A stretch of DNA of 7,492 nucleotides from an uncultured Eubacterium sp. (GTDB lineage Bacteria; Bacillota; Clostridia; Lachnospirales; Lachnospiraceae), in NCBI GenBank assembly GCA_905236295.1, contig CAJOQF010000030.1, positions 1 through 7,492 of the forward strand, read 5' to 3'. Positions 1 to 6,401 of this stretch are shown piece by piece (the stretch's first letter is position 1; each line of letters opens with the position of its first letter). Under the pieces are notes generated by a model. That model was not told the origin of the DNA. It was given only the letters and a program-made list of their open reading frames with translations, and searched no databases. A program made the position numbers and the translations under genes.

Positions 1-36
1 AATTCATTATACATGATTCTTAATAACAAAAACAGC

Positions 37-65
37 TTGACACAACCTTTTAGTTTATGTATACT
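37..65 (+). promoter_or_regulatory. Sigma-A promoter of the tRNA-Leu gene
   Basis: A perfect -35 (TTGACA, 37-42) is followed after exactly 17 bases by a -10 of TATACT (60-65), one mismatch from consensus. Transcription should begin near position 72, giving a leader of about 5 nt before the mature tRNA. A strong, simple promoter of this kind is usual for a stable RNA gene. I see nothing recognisable in bases 1-36. Confidence 0.85.
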
Positions 66-76
66 TATTTAGGTTC

Positions 77-160
77 GCCGGTGTGGCGGAATTGGCAGAC
101 GCACCAGACTCAAAATCTGGCGGTGGCAACATCGTATCGGTTCAAGTCCGATCACCGGCA
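77..160 (+). tRNA. tRNA-Leu, anticodon CAA
   Basis: The sequence folds as a complete class II (long variable arm) tRNA. The acceptor GCCGGTG (77-83) pairs fully with CACCGGC (153-159), and A160 is the discriminator base. The anticodon stem CCAGA (104-108) pairs with TCTGG (116-120). The seven-base loop carries CAA at 111-113, which reads the leucine codon UUG. The T arm is ATCGG / TTCAAGT / CCGAT (136-152). The long variable arm (121-135) fits leucine identity. The 3' CCA is not encoded (the next bases are TAA), so it must be added after transcription. It is a single tRNA gene with its own promoter and terminator. Confidence 0.97.
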
Positions 161-164
161 TAAC

Positions 165-202
165 AAAGGGCTGTTGTTTAGTTTTAAACAACAGCCCTTT
201 TT
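165..202 (+). terminator. Rho-independent terminator of tRNA-Leu, probably bidirectional
   Basis: A perfect 16-bp stem (165-180 with 185-200) closes on a GTTT loop and runs into T bases (198-202). It lies 4 nt behind the tRNA. On the minus strand the same hairpin stands about 20 nt after the stop codon of the flavodoxin-fold oxidoreductase gene, with a weaker tail of TTTGTTAT. It therefore probably ends transcription from both sides of this convergent junction. Confidence 0.93.
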
Positions 203-222
203 GTCGGAAATCATCCGTATCT

Positions 223-795
223 TTACACTATCATATCCAGATTTGCGATAGCATTTTCAAGAACTGCTTCGCTGTCTACATCATCCATATCAAGCCCCAC
301 TGCTCTAATACACTGTGTATTTTCAATTCCATAGAGCATCACAGCAAGATTCTTTACATATTCATATCCCATATTGAACTGTCCGATCTCCCCTCCGGCG
401 GTCGTCACATAGTAAAGCTTTTTCGCTTTGCAAAGACCGTTTGGAATACCCTGCGGAGTGTAGCGAAACGTTATCCCACATACGCTTACCATCTCAAGAT
501 ACCGCTTTAACACTGCCGGAAATGAAAGATCCCAGTAAGGCGCCGCAACAATTATCAGGTCTGCCTGCGCAAACTGCTTTGCTCTCTCAAAATATGCGTC
601 AGAAAAATCACACTCCGCCAAAGCCTTATCCCTCATCAAAATCCTATCTTCATCGAGCACAGGAAGCTCAGTCTCAAAAAGCCTTACCTCATCAACTTCG
701 ATGTCTTCGCCAAGCTTTCCCTCCAATGCCTTCGCAAGTCTGTATGTCCTTGAATCTTTTCTTACACATGCATTTACAAATAATAATTTTTTCAT
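223..795 (-). CDS. Flavodoxin-fold NAD(P)H oxidoreductase (AzoR / quinone reductase-like)
   Basis: This 190-residue cytosolic protein has the layout of the Flavodoxin_2 family, which are FMN enzymes that reduce quinones, azo compounds or nitroaromatics with NAD(P)H. Visible parts are a first beta strand and phosphate-binding loop (LLFVNACVRKDSRT, residues 4-17), the family segment APYWDLSFPAVLKRYLE (85-101; compare APMYNF...PAQLK in AzoR), and a TTAGGEIG loop (131-138) that would contact the flavin. The length is near the usual 200. An upstream in-frame TTG at 801 would add two residues, but the CGGGGGAG ribosome binding site (802-809) touches it directly. The ATG at 793-795 has proper 6-nt spacing, so I chose that. 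It has its own promoter and sits between terminators, so it is probably monocistronic. The substrate cannot be deduced. The fold is clear, the enzyme name is not. Confidence 0.88.
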   Translation of the reverse strand: MKKLLFVNACVRKDSRTYRLAKALEGKLGEDIEVDEVRLFETELPVLDEDRILMRDKALAECDFSDAYFERAKQFAQADLIIVAAPYWDLSFPAVLKRYLEMVSVCGITFRYTPQGIPNGLCKAKKLYYVTTAGGEIGQFNMGYEYVKNLAVMLYGIENTQCIRAVGLDMDDVDSEAVLENAIANLDMIV

Positions 796-801
796 CCACA
801 A

Positions 802-809
802 CTCCCCCG
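802..809 (-). promoter_or_regulatory. Ribosome binding site deciding the oxidoreductase start
   Basis: Minus-strand CGGGGGAG ends directly against an in-frame TTG (801) and lies 6 nt before ATG (795). The spacing favours the ATG and argues against the longer, TTG-initiated version. Confidence 0.75.
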
Positions 810-834
810 TTTTGTACTATCACTGTCAATGATC

Positions 835-862
835 ATTATACCACAAATAAAGCCCTGTTCAA
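835..862 (-). promoter_or_regulatory. Extended -10 promoter of the flavodoxin-fold oxidoreductase gene
   Basis: On the minus strand a perfect TATAAT (840-835) is preceded by TG plus one base, making an extended -10. TTGAAC (862-857), 16 bases upstream, is a four-of-six -35. This gives a 5' UTR of roughly 30 nt before the ATG at 795. The -35 lies inside the downstream arm of the terminator hairpin of the preceding gene. Confidence 0.75.
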
Positions 863-888
863 ACGAATAATTCTTTCAAACAGGACTT
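850..888 (-). terminator. Rho-independent terminator after the coiled-coil gene
   Basis: On the minus strand AAGTCCTGTT (888-879) pairs with AACAGGGCTT (859-850), with one G-U pair. The 10-bp stem has a loop of about 19 nt and is followed by a T-rich tail, TATTT. It lies about 30 nt past the stop of the coiled-coil protein gene. The long loop and short T run suggest moderate strength, so some read-through into the oxidoreductase gene is possible. Confidence 0.65.
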
Positions 889-919
889 CATCTATTATCG
901 CATTATATAATTCTTATTA

Positions 920-1636
920 TTATCCGACAATGCTGCCAAGCACGCCCAGATTTATAAGGGCTACAAACGCAATAGCGGCAAGGTTGATTATTCCGATGAT
1001 AAGGGCTGCTATGGCAATTCCCCTGATCCCTTTTGACTTCTGATCTATCTCCTCAAGCTGATTTAATCTGTCGAGTTTTTTGGATAATTCATCTATAAGA
1101 ACCTGTGTGTTTCGGTAGTTCTTTACGCTCTCGTCATGAATCTTTTCCGAGAGATAGTTCTTTACACCGTCGAGCTTATTCTGGTACTCGCCCATCACCC
1201 CGTCAAGCTTTTCATCGACAGAGAATACATTTTCATCAATGTATGAGCAGATATTCGGCTCAAGTTCCTTTAATGATTCCGTAACCTCCGGAACCATGTT
1301 CTTTGATGCGTCCTGGACACTGACCATGACCTCTGAAAGCTTTTCGTACTGCTCATCAGACTTGTCTACTATCTGTCCCTGCAGATCATCAAACTTGGTG
1401 TTGAGCTTCTCAAGAACCTCAGCCACCTGATCTTTTACAGAGCTTGTAAGCTCGTCTGCCTCAGCTTTCTTTTCATTTAAAATGCCCTCGAGTTCCTTTG
1501 CCTTGCCCTCGCGTTCATCAACTATTCCCTGCAGTTCCTGAACCTTGTTTTCCTTGGATGAAAGCAGGCCCTGAAGCTGTTTTGCCTTCTCACGAAACTC
1601 ATCTATCTGCTGCATTAAAAAATCATCTTTTCCCAT
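920..1636 (-). CDS. Coiled-coil protein with 14-residue repeats and a C-terminal membrane anchor
   Basis: I do not recognise a named family. The 238-residue product has no signal peptide. Residues 18-59 are three back-to-back 14-residue units (starting AKQLQGLL, VQELQGIV and AKELEGIL) with a fourth decayed copy at 60-73. This is two heptads per unit, as expected of a regular coiled coil. A second, looser helical region (about 85-200, rich in Glu, Lys, Asp and Leu) follows. Residues 204-236 are almost wholly hydrophobic after a K-S-K-G-I-R flank, so the protein looks tail-anchored, with the coiled coil most likely in the cytoplasm; a tight helical hairpin is also possible. It begins 34 nt after the FliD-like gene and has its own site, AAGGAAGGA, 7 nt before the ATG. 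It is probably co-transcribed with that gene from the sigma-28 promoter and ends at the hairpin at 850-888. A scaffold, tether or chaperone-like partner for the FliD-like protein is my inference only. Confidence 0.85.
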   Translation of the reverse strand: MGKDDFLMQQIDEFREKAKQLQGLLSSKENKVQELQGIVDEREGKAKELEGILNEKKAEADELTSSVKDQVAEVLEKLNTKFDDLQGQIVDKSDEQYEKLSEVMVSVQDASKNMVPEVTESLKELEPNICSYIDENVFSVDEKLDGVMGEYQNKLDGVKNYLSEKIHDESVKNYRNTQVLIDELSKKLDRLNQLEEIDQKSKGIRGIAIAALIIGIINLAAIAFVALINLGVLGSIVG

Positions 1637-1670
1637 GATCTTGTCCTTCCTTAACCTGTTTTATTTAATC

Positions 1671-2414
1671 TTAACTGATCGAGTTGTAAAGCGATCCCAC
1701 AAAGTCTGACGATGTGTAGGCTCCGCTTGCCGAGTATGAACTGTTTGATACATTTGCAAGGGCGCTGACCGAATAATTCATGATAGTGGATGCGGCAGAT
1801 GATACCTGCGTACCGTATGAGCCGCTTGTCTGGAAAATCGACTTGACCGTAGTCATATCGGAATTCTTAAATGCTTCCTCATCAATCTTTAACTGATGGT
1901 CACTGCCAATCGTAATACCAACCTGACCGAGAATGTTTGAGTTTTTTGAGGTCAGATTTATCATATGAATGGTGCTCCTTAGTATGCTCTTGTTTTCGAT
2001 CTTGTCAGCGTTCTCAACAACTGAGTTGTAATCACTCACAAAAGATTTTACCGCGCCGAGTATCTTGTCCGTATCGTAGTCTGTGGTCTCGGTTCCGTCA
2101 TCATTTGTCGTGGTCTTCTTGGCGAAAACGTCCTTTTCGCCCGTGCGCTGCAGCTCGTATATGTCAGCCTTGACATCAGCCGCAGAGGAATTCATCTGTG
2201 TGAGTCCGAGCTTGGTGTCCTTTTTTTCGGTCTCCTCTTTGGACGCTGCCTCCTCGCTGGCATAATAGGATTTCAAAAGCTTATAATAAGAGCCGTTTCT
2301 TATGCTGTTGTAGTTGATAAGATCTGTGCCGCCCGAGGACGAACTTGATTTTGAAGTGTTTCCAAACGAAAACAACGATGTGTAATCAATTCCCGATGAA
2401 ATATTCAGTGCCAT
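1671..2414 (-). CDS. FliD C-terminal-like protein (flagellar cap-related), with unrelated N-terminus
   Basis: Of 247 residues, about 117-212 resemble the C-terminal part of FliD, the filament cap protein (HAP2). There is a helical stretch (LGAVKSFVSDYNSVVENADKI), then a block NILGQVGITIGSDHQLKIDEEAF (160-182) and TTVKSIFQTSG (188-198), which follow the FliD pattern of GIT..-DG.L.-D...F and V..LF. The N-terminal half is not FliD-like. It has a Ser-rich segment (21-28), a block YNSIRNGSYYKLLKSYY (35-51) and a charged, Glu/Lys-rich helix (53-69). No classical signal peptide and no cysteine are present, both common in proteins exported through the flagellar apparatus. True FliD is normally much longer (over 400 residues), so this is a reduced or divergent relative. 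The AAAGGAG site lies 7 nt before the ATG. A sigma-28-like promoter precedes it, supporting a motility link. The role is unknown: a minor cap-like, adhesion or checkpoint protein are possibilities. No other flagellar gene lies in the window. Confidence 0.8.
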   Translation of the reverse strand: MALNISSGIDYTSLFSFGNTSKSSSSSGGTDLINYNSIRNGSYYKLLKSYYASEEAASKEETEKKDTKLGLTQMNSSAADVKADIYELQRTGEKDVFAKKTTTNDDGTETTDYDTDKILGAVKSFVSDYNSVVENADKIENKSILRSTIHMINLTSKNSNILGQVGITIGSDHQLKIDEEAFKNSDMTTVKSIFQTSGSYGTQVSSAASTIMNYSVSALANVSNSSYSASGAYTSSDFVGSLYNSIS

Positions 2415-2447
2415 AGTATCACTCCTTTGATCATTTATCTAAATCCG

Positions 2448-2461
2448 TTTATGGACATAAA
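2448..2461. repeat. Small inverted repeat in the leader of the FliD-like gene
   Basis: TTTATG-GA-CATAAA is a perfect 6-bp inverted repeat with a 2-base spacer. It lies between the predicted sigma-28 start site and the ribosome binding site. The loop is too small for a normal RNA hairpin, so if it matters it would act as a DNA site. It may equally be chance in AT-rich sequence. Confidence 0.35.
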
Positions 2462-2485
2462 TGTACACAATTACTCTCTTATCAT

Positions 2486-2513
2486 TTATCGGCATACGAT
2501 CCGGATTACTTTA
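2486..2513 (-). promoter_or_regulatory. Sigma-28 (FliA/SigD) type promoter for the FliD-like gene
   Basis: The minus strand reads TAAAGTAA (from 2513), 16 bases after the TAAA, then GCCGATAA (2493-2486). The known sigma-28 pattern is TAAA (often TAAAGTTT), about 14-16 bases, then GCCGATAA or GCCGATAT. The -10 is a perfect match and the -35 core is complete. The -35 is formed by the last two codons and stop of pyrD. Transcription should start near 2479, leaving a leader of about 65 nt before the FliD-like ATG. The match in front of a FliD-related gene makes chance unlikely. It has not been shown to be used. Confidence 0.75.
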
Positions 2514-3408
2514 CTGCTCCGATCAATTCTTTGACATCTTCTATATGGTGTTTCTCAAGGTATTCCCTGATTCCGTCTATTATCTCAACGGTTGCGTACG
2601 GATTGCTGAAATTAGCAGTTCCGACAGCCACTGCACTCGCTCCCGCAAGCATAAGCTCTATCGCATCTTCCGCGCAGGTCACTCCGCCCATTCCGATAAT
2701 AGGAAGCTTAACGGTATTTGCCACCTGATAAACCATTCTTACGGCAATCGGATGAACCGCGCAGCCTGACAATCCTCCTGTCTTATTTGCGAGTGCAAAC
2801 TTTCGGGTATTAATGTCTATCTTCATACCCGTGAGAGTATTTATAAGGGACAATCCGTCCGCTCCGCCACTCTCTGCTGCCCTGGCTATCTCGGTGATGT
2901 CGGTGACATTAGGCGTAAGCTTCATGATAACCGGCTGATCTGCCTTCTCCTTTATAAGCTTAGTTATTTTTTCTACTGTGGCGGGATCGACTCCAAAGCT
3001 GAGCGCACCCTCCTTGACATTCGGACACGATATATTGATCTCCAAAAGATCTACCGGCTCATCACTGAGCTTTTCAACAACCTCAAGGTAATCCTCTATA
3101 GAATGACCACAGACATTTACAATTATCTTTGTATCGTAATTCCCGAGAAACGGGATATCTCTCTTTTTAAAGAGGTCAATTCCCGGATTTTGAAGTCCTA
3201 TGGCGTTTAGCATGCCGCCTCTGACCTCTGCCACTCTCGGGGTCTCATTTCCCTCCCAGGGTACATTTGCAACGCCCTTTGTGGTGACCGCGCCAAGCTT
3301 ATTCAAGTCCACAAACTCGCAGTACTCGGCTCCGGATCCAAAAGTTCCCGATGCAACGGTGATCGGATTTTTAAGTGTAACCCCCGCAATCTCAACAGCT
3401 AAATTCAC
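2506..3408 (-). CDS. pyrD: Dihydroorotate dehydrogenase B (NAD+), catalytic subunit
   Basis: This is the FMN subunit of class 1B dihydroorotate dehydrogenase, which oxidises dihydroorotate to orotate in pyrimidine synthesis and passes electrons to PyrK. The 300 residues match the usual length of about 300-310. Visible landmarks are ASGTFGSG (19-26), TTKG with its flavin-contacting lysine (42-45), NISCPNVK (125-132) with C128 as the catalytic base (cysteine, as in class 1 enzymes, not serine), LINTLTG (188-194), and the FMN-phosphate loops GMGGV (239-243) and VGTANF (262-267). The start codon is GTG (3406-3408), which shares four bases (GTGA) with the pyrK stop, so translation is probably coupled. 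A modest GGTGG site lies 7 nt upstream. The last codons and stop contain the -35 of the sigma-28-type promoter. No terminator is evident after the stop. Confidence 0.97.
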   Translation of the reverse strand: MNLAVEIAGVTLKNPITVASGTFGSGAEYCEFVDLNKLGAVTTKGVANVPWEGNETPRVAEVRGGMLNAIGLQNPGIDLFKKRDIPFLGNYDTKIIVNVCGHSIEDYLEVVEKLSDEPVDLLEINISCPNVKEGALSFGVDPATVEKITKLIKEKADQPVIMKLTPNVTDITEIARAAESGGADGLSLINTLTGMKIDINTRKFALANKTGGLSGCAVHPIAVRMVYQVANTVKLPIIGMGGVTCAEDAIELMLAGASAVAVGTANFSNPYATVEIIDGIREYLEKHHIEDVKELIGAVK

Positions 3409-4175
3409 TTAAACGCCACCTCCCTCGCATTAAATACCGGGCCTTCAACACAGACTCTCTTATTGTTGACATTTGTGTGCTCGTCCTTTTCCCTGCTCTT
3501 GCAAACGCAGGCGAGACAAGCGCCTATTCCACACGCCATTCTCTCCTCAAGAGAGACATAGCATTCAATGTTTTCCGCTTCGGCATACTCTGCAAGTGCC
3601 TTGAGCATAGGTGTCGGTCCACAGGCGTAGATGACATCCGCCTCAAGCTCATTCGCTTTAATCACATCGAGAACATTTCCCTTGATTCCGGCGCTTCCGT
3701 CCTCGGTTGAAACATAAAAGCTTCCTGCCTTTGCAAACTCATCCATCAAAAACAGCTCGTCTTTATATCCCAGGACTGCCGTTTTCGGGCATCTTAGATC
3801 TCTCATCAGCTGAAGCATCGGCGGAATACCGATACCGCCTCCGATCACAAGCGCTTTTTTGTTCTCATCATGCTCCGGGAATCCATTGCCCAGAGGTCCG
3901 AACAATTCCACTCCGCATCCGTTGTAGAGTCTTGACATCCACTCTGTTCCGTAGCCTACCACCCTGTAAACAAGCCTGATCGCATTGTCTGCCGCATCAA
4001 TCTCACAGAGACTTATAGGTCTCGGAAGAACATGGCCTGCACTCGGAGTGTAGACATTTACAAACTGTCCCGCAACAGCTTCATGGGCAATGTTTTCGGT
4101 CTTAAGCCAGATGCTGTAGATACCCTCGACAAGCTGATCCTGTTTTATGACAATTGCTTTCTCTTTATATTTCAT
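3405..4175 (-). CDS. pyrK: Dihydroorotate dehydrogenase B, electron transfer subunit (FAD, 2Fe-2S)
   Basis: PyrK carries electrons from PyrD's FMN through a 2Fe-2S cluster and FAD to NAD+, forming a PyrD2-PyrK2 enzyme. In the 256 residues, LPRPISLCEI (50-59) is the FAD-binding RP.S motif, GYGTEWM (74-80) follows in the flavin domain, VIGGGIGIPPM (110-120) is the dinucleotide-binding loop, and YACGPTPML (183-191) is the usual NAD-domain motif. The cluster ligands are C215, C220, C223 and C242 (C-X4-C-X2-C-X18-C). C225 is extra. The last gap is somewhat longer than the roughly 14 residues I recall for Lactococcus PyrK. The start ATG (4173-4175) is 6 nt after the pyrF stop, with an AGGTAGGG site overlapping that stop. 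The end overlaps pyrD by 4 nt. Confidence 0.97.
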   Translation of the reverse strand: MKYKEKAIVIKQDQLVEGIYSIWLKTENIAHEAVAGQFVNVYTPSAGHVLPRPISLCEIDAADNAIRLVYRVVGYGTEWMSRLYNGCGVELFGPLGNGFPEHDENKKALVIGGGIGIPPMLQLMRDLRCPKTAVLGYKDELFLMDEFAKAGSFYVSTEDGSAGIKGNVLDVIKANELEADVIYACGPTPMLKALAEYAEAENIECYVSLEERMACGIGACLACVCKSREKDEHTNVNNKRVCVEGPVFNAREVAFK

Positions 4176-4181
4176 ATATCC

Positions 4182-5105
4182 CTACCTGTATTTATTAATA
4201 TCCTCTCTCATATCAATAGCTGCTGCCCTTGAAGCCTTAGCAAAGTCCTTCGCTCCAAACTCAGCATACTGATCCTTTTTATATGCGCAGATGATACCTC
4301 TTGAAGAATTGACTATTGCTCCGAGTCCGTCATCGTTAAAGTATGCTGCCAGATCTTCTGCCTTTCCTCCCTGAGCTCCGTATCCCGGAACAAGGATATA
4401 GTTCTTCGGCATTATGCTCCTGAGCACCTTGCCAACCTCAGGGTAAGTAGCGCCGACAACGGCTCCCACACTTGAGTATCCGCACTCGCCGATCAGGCCT
4501 GCGCCCCACTCATCAACCTTCTTTGCAACTATCTCATAGAGCTTTTCTCCGTCAATCTCTCTGTCCTGGAACTCTCCACTTGACGGATTCGAGGTCTTGA
4601 CCAGAATGAAAATACCTGTTCCCTCATCGGCGCATACATCAGTAAACGGAGCTATTCCGTCCGTTCCGAGATACGGATTAACAGTGGCAAAATCCTCGTC
4701 GAACGGCTTGAATTTATTCTCACCGATCGTTATCGTTCCGAGGTGCGCTGTCGCATATGCTGAGGAAGTCGAACCGATATCTCCTCTCTTTACATCACCT
4801 ATGACAATAAGCCCTTTCTCGTGGCAATAGTCGACCGTCTTTTTAAATGTTGCCAATCCGTAGATACCGAACTGCTCATACATTGCAATCTGAGGCTTAA
4901 CCGCCGGCACAACGTCATATATCTCATCGATTATGCCTTTGTTGAATTTCCATATTGCCTCCGCTGCTCCCTCGAGGGTCTCACCCCACTGTAAAAAAGC
5001 CTCTTCTTTGATGTGATCCGGTACATAGTCAAGCATCGGATCAAGTCCTACTACTATAGGTGCGTTTGTCTCTTGTATCTTTTTTACCAGTTTATCAATT
5101 ATCAT
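4182..5105 (-). CDS. pyrF: Orotidine 5'-phosphate decarboxylase (type 2)
   Basis: This enzyme decarboxylates OMP to UMP, the last step of the pathway. At 307 residues it belongs to the longer type 2 group rather than the ~240-residue type 1 enzymes. The active-site block GDVKRGDIGSTSSAYA (103-118) gives D104, K106 and D109, the charged network of the family. VGLDP (19-23), VKPQIAMYEQFG (69-80), VKTSNPSS (169-176) and the phosphate-binding PGYGAQGG (240-247) are also clear. A GTG at 5117 could add four residues but has no ribosome binding site. The ATG at 5103-5105 has GAGGA 5 nt upstream and gives the family-like start MIIDKL, so I use it. It overlaps the end of pyrC by 11 nt and is followed 6 nt later by pyrK. 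Confidence 0.97.
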   Translation of the reverse strand: MIIDKLVKKIQETNAPIVVGLDPMLDYVPDHIKEEAFLQWGETLEGAAEAIWKFNKGIIDEIYDVVPAVKPQIAMYEQFGIYGLATFKKTVDYCHEKGLIVIGDVKRGDIGSTSSAYATAHLGTITIGENKFKPFDEDFATVNPYLGTDGIAPFTDVCADEGTGIFILVKTSNPSSGEFQDREIDGEKLYEIVAKKVDEWGAGLIGECGYSSVGAVVGATYPEVGKVLRSIMPKNYILVPGYGAQGGKAEDLAAYFNDDGLGAIVNSSRGIICAYKKDQYAEFGAKDFAKASRAAAIDMREDINKYR

Positions 5106-6390
5106 TTTCGTCCTCACTTATTGAATATACTACTTCGCCTTCAAATATTGTTGCCTTTACCTCTCCTTTTAGCTTCATTCCGCTAAACGGAGTGTTTCGT
5201 CCCTTAGATACGAAATTGTTCGGATCGACAACCCACTCTGCATTCGGATCAAACACAACAATATCAGCATGTGCTCCTTCGGTTATATAACCTCTGTCAA
5301 GACCGATTATCCTGGCAGGATTATAGCTCATCTTCTTTGCCATCTGCATAATGGTAAGAATCTCGGGCTTTACAAGCTTTGTGTAGGTAAGTCCTGCCGC
5401 CGTCTCAAGTCCTACTATTCCAAATGGCGATTTATTGAATCCTTCCGTCTTCTCTTCAAGTGAATGAGGAGCGTGATCTGTGGCGATCACATCAAATACA
5501 TCATCCTTAAGTCCCTGTATGATCATCTGCTTATCCTGCTCCGTTCTGAGCGGAGGATTCATCTTGTAGTTTGCATCATCCCATGGAATATCCGCAGTCG
5601 AAAACGTAAAGTGATGCGGACAGACCTCTGCGGTGACCTTGGCTCCGTACTTTCTTCCCATCTCGACATAGTATCTGCTAAGTCCAGTCGAACAATGGCA
5701 GAGATGAAGCCTTGCCTTTGTGTGGTATGCAAGAAAAATATCCCTGATGGCTATGGAATCCTCGACAATATTTGAAATACCCTTAAGCCCGAGTTCCTTT
5801 GCGCGTTCATCATCATTCATAACACCGCCCTTTACCAGGGTGACATCCTCGCAATGCGCAAAGACGGGAATATCAAACTTTGCCGCAAGCTTAAGTGCAT
5901 CCTCATAGAGCCCCGAGTTCATAACCGATTTGCCATCCTCACTGATGGCGGGGATACCTGCCTTTACCATCCCCTCGATATCGGCAAGCTCCCTGCCCGC
6001 CTGCTTTTTGGTGATCGCACCAATCTGCAGCACGCGGATAGGCGCAAGGTTCTTTGCCTTATTGTGGACATAATCGACAATATCAGGTCTGTCGACCACA
6101 GGTTTAGTATTAGGCATTGCGCAGATAGTTGTGTATCCGCCTTTTGCGGCAGCCTTCGCTCCGCTGTCCACAGTCTCCTTATACTCGAATCCCGGATCTC
6201 TCAGGTGCACATGCAGATCAACAAATCCCGGCATGACATAACAGTCTTTTGCATCTACGACCGTGTCTGCATTGCTTTTGATCTCTTTATCCAGCTTTGT
6301 TACTATTCCGTCCTCAATTAAAACATCTTTCTTCTCAACTGTATCGGTTGACGGATCTACAACTGTTCCGTTTTTTATAAGTAGTTTCAT
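5095..6390 (-). CDS. pyrC: Dihydroorotase (class I amidohydrolase)
   Basis: This enzyme cyclises carbamoyl-aspartate to dihydroorotate, using zinc, in the cytosol. The 431 residues fit the class I (bacterial, long) dihydroorotases. The metal-binding HVHLRDPG is at 60-67 (H60, H62), with EDG at 151-153 (D152, the usual metal-bridging position in class I), AHCED (178-182, H179), HLCHCSTG (229-236, H232) and ATDHAPHS (303-310, D305 proposed catalytic). AMPNTKP (91-97) and MNPPLRT (277-283) are substrate-side motifs. All expected active-site residues are present, so it is not one of the inactive dihydroorotase-like proteins. The AGGGGGAG site begins at the last base before the TPR gene stop, with only 11 nt between the two genes, so pyrC very likely depends on the TPR gene's promoter. 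Confidence 0.97.
   Translation of the reverse strand: MKLLIKNGTVVDPSTDTVEKKDVLIEDGIVTKLDKEIKSNADTVVDAKDCYVMPGFVDLHVHLRDPGFEYKETVDSGAKAAAKGGYTTICAMPNTKPVVDRPDIVDYVHNKAKNLAPIRVLQIGAITKKQAGRELADIEGMVKAGIPAISEDGKSVMNSGLYEDALKLAAKFDIPVFAHCEDVTLVKGGVMNDDERAKELGLKGISNIVEDSIAIRDIFLAYHTKARLHLCHCSTGLSRYYVEMGRKYGAKVTAEVCPHHFTFSTADIPWDDANYKMNPPLRTEQDKQMIIQGLKDDVFDVIATDHAPHSLEEKTEGFNKSPFGIVGLETAAGLTYTKLVKPEILTIMQMAKKMSYNPARIIGLDRGYITEGAHADIVVFDPNAEWVVDPNNFVSKGRNTPFSGMKLKGEVKATIFEGEVVYSISEDENDN
5111..5115 (-). promoter_or_regulatory. Ribosome binding site that fixes the pyrF start inside pyrC
   Basis: GAGGA within the last codons of pyrC lies 5 nt before ATG 5105. The alternative GTG at 5117 overlaps this site and has no SD of its own, so pyrF starts at 5105 and is probably translated by coupling to pyrC. 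Confidence 0.75.
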
Positions 6391-6401
6391 CTTCTCCCCC
6401 T

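Noticed and set aside
57..251. 64-codon plus-strand open frame over the tRNA
   Set aside because: It reads through the tRNA and its terminator hairpin and has no ribosome binding site.
796..801. TTG start adding two residues to the oxidoreductase
   Set aside because: The SD directly abuts it, leaving no spacing.
441..1043. 200-codon plus-strand open frame
   Set aside because: It runs antisense across two unrelated minus-strand genes and their intergenic terminator and promoter, has no ribosome binding site, and its product is low-quality (Pro/Ser/Leu-rich, no domain).
1671..2414. Full-length fliD with a frameshift or truncation
   Set aside because: A clear SD and ATG begin the frame, a promoter lies just upstream, and no FliD N-terminal remnant is visible in the 91 bp before it.
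5106..5117. GTG start adding four residues to PyrF
   Set aside because: It has no SD, and the SD for the downstream ATG overlaps it.
5854..6321. 155-codon plus-strand open frame
   Set aside because: It lies fully inside pyrC, which has all catalytic motifs. The translation (His/Arg/Cys-rich) looks like a codon shadow.
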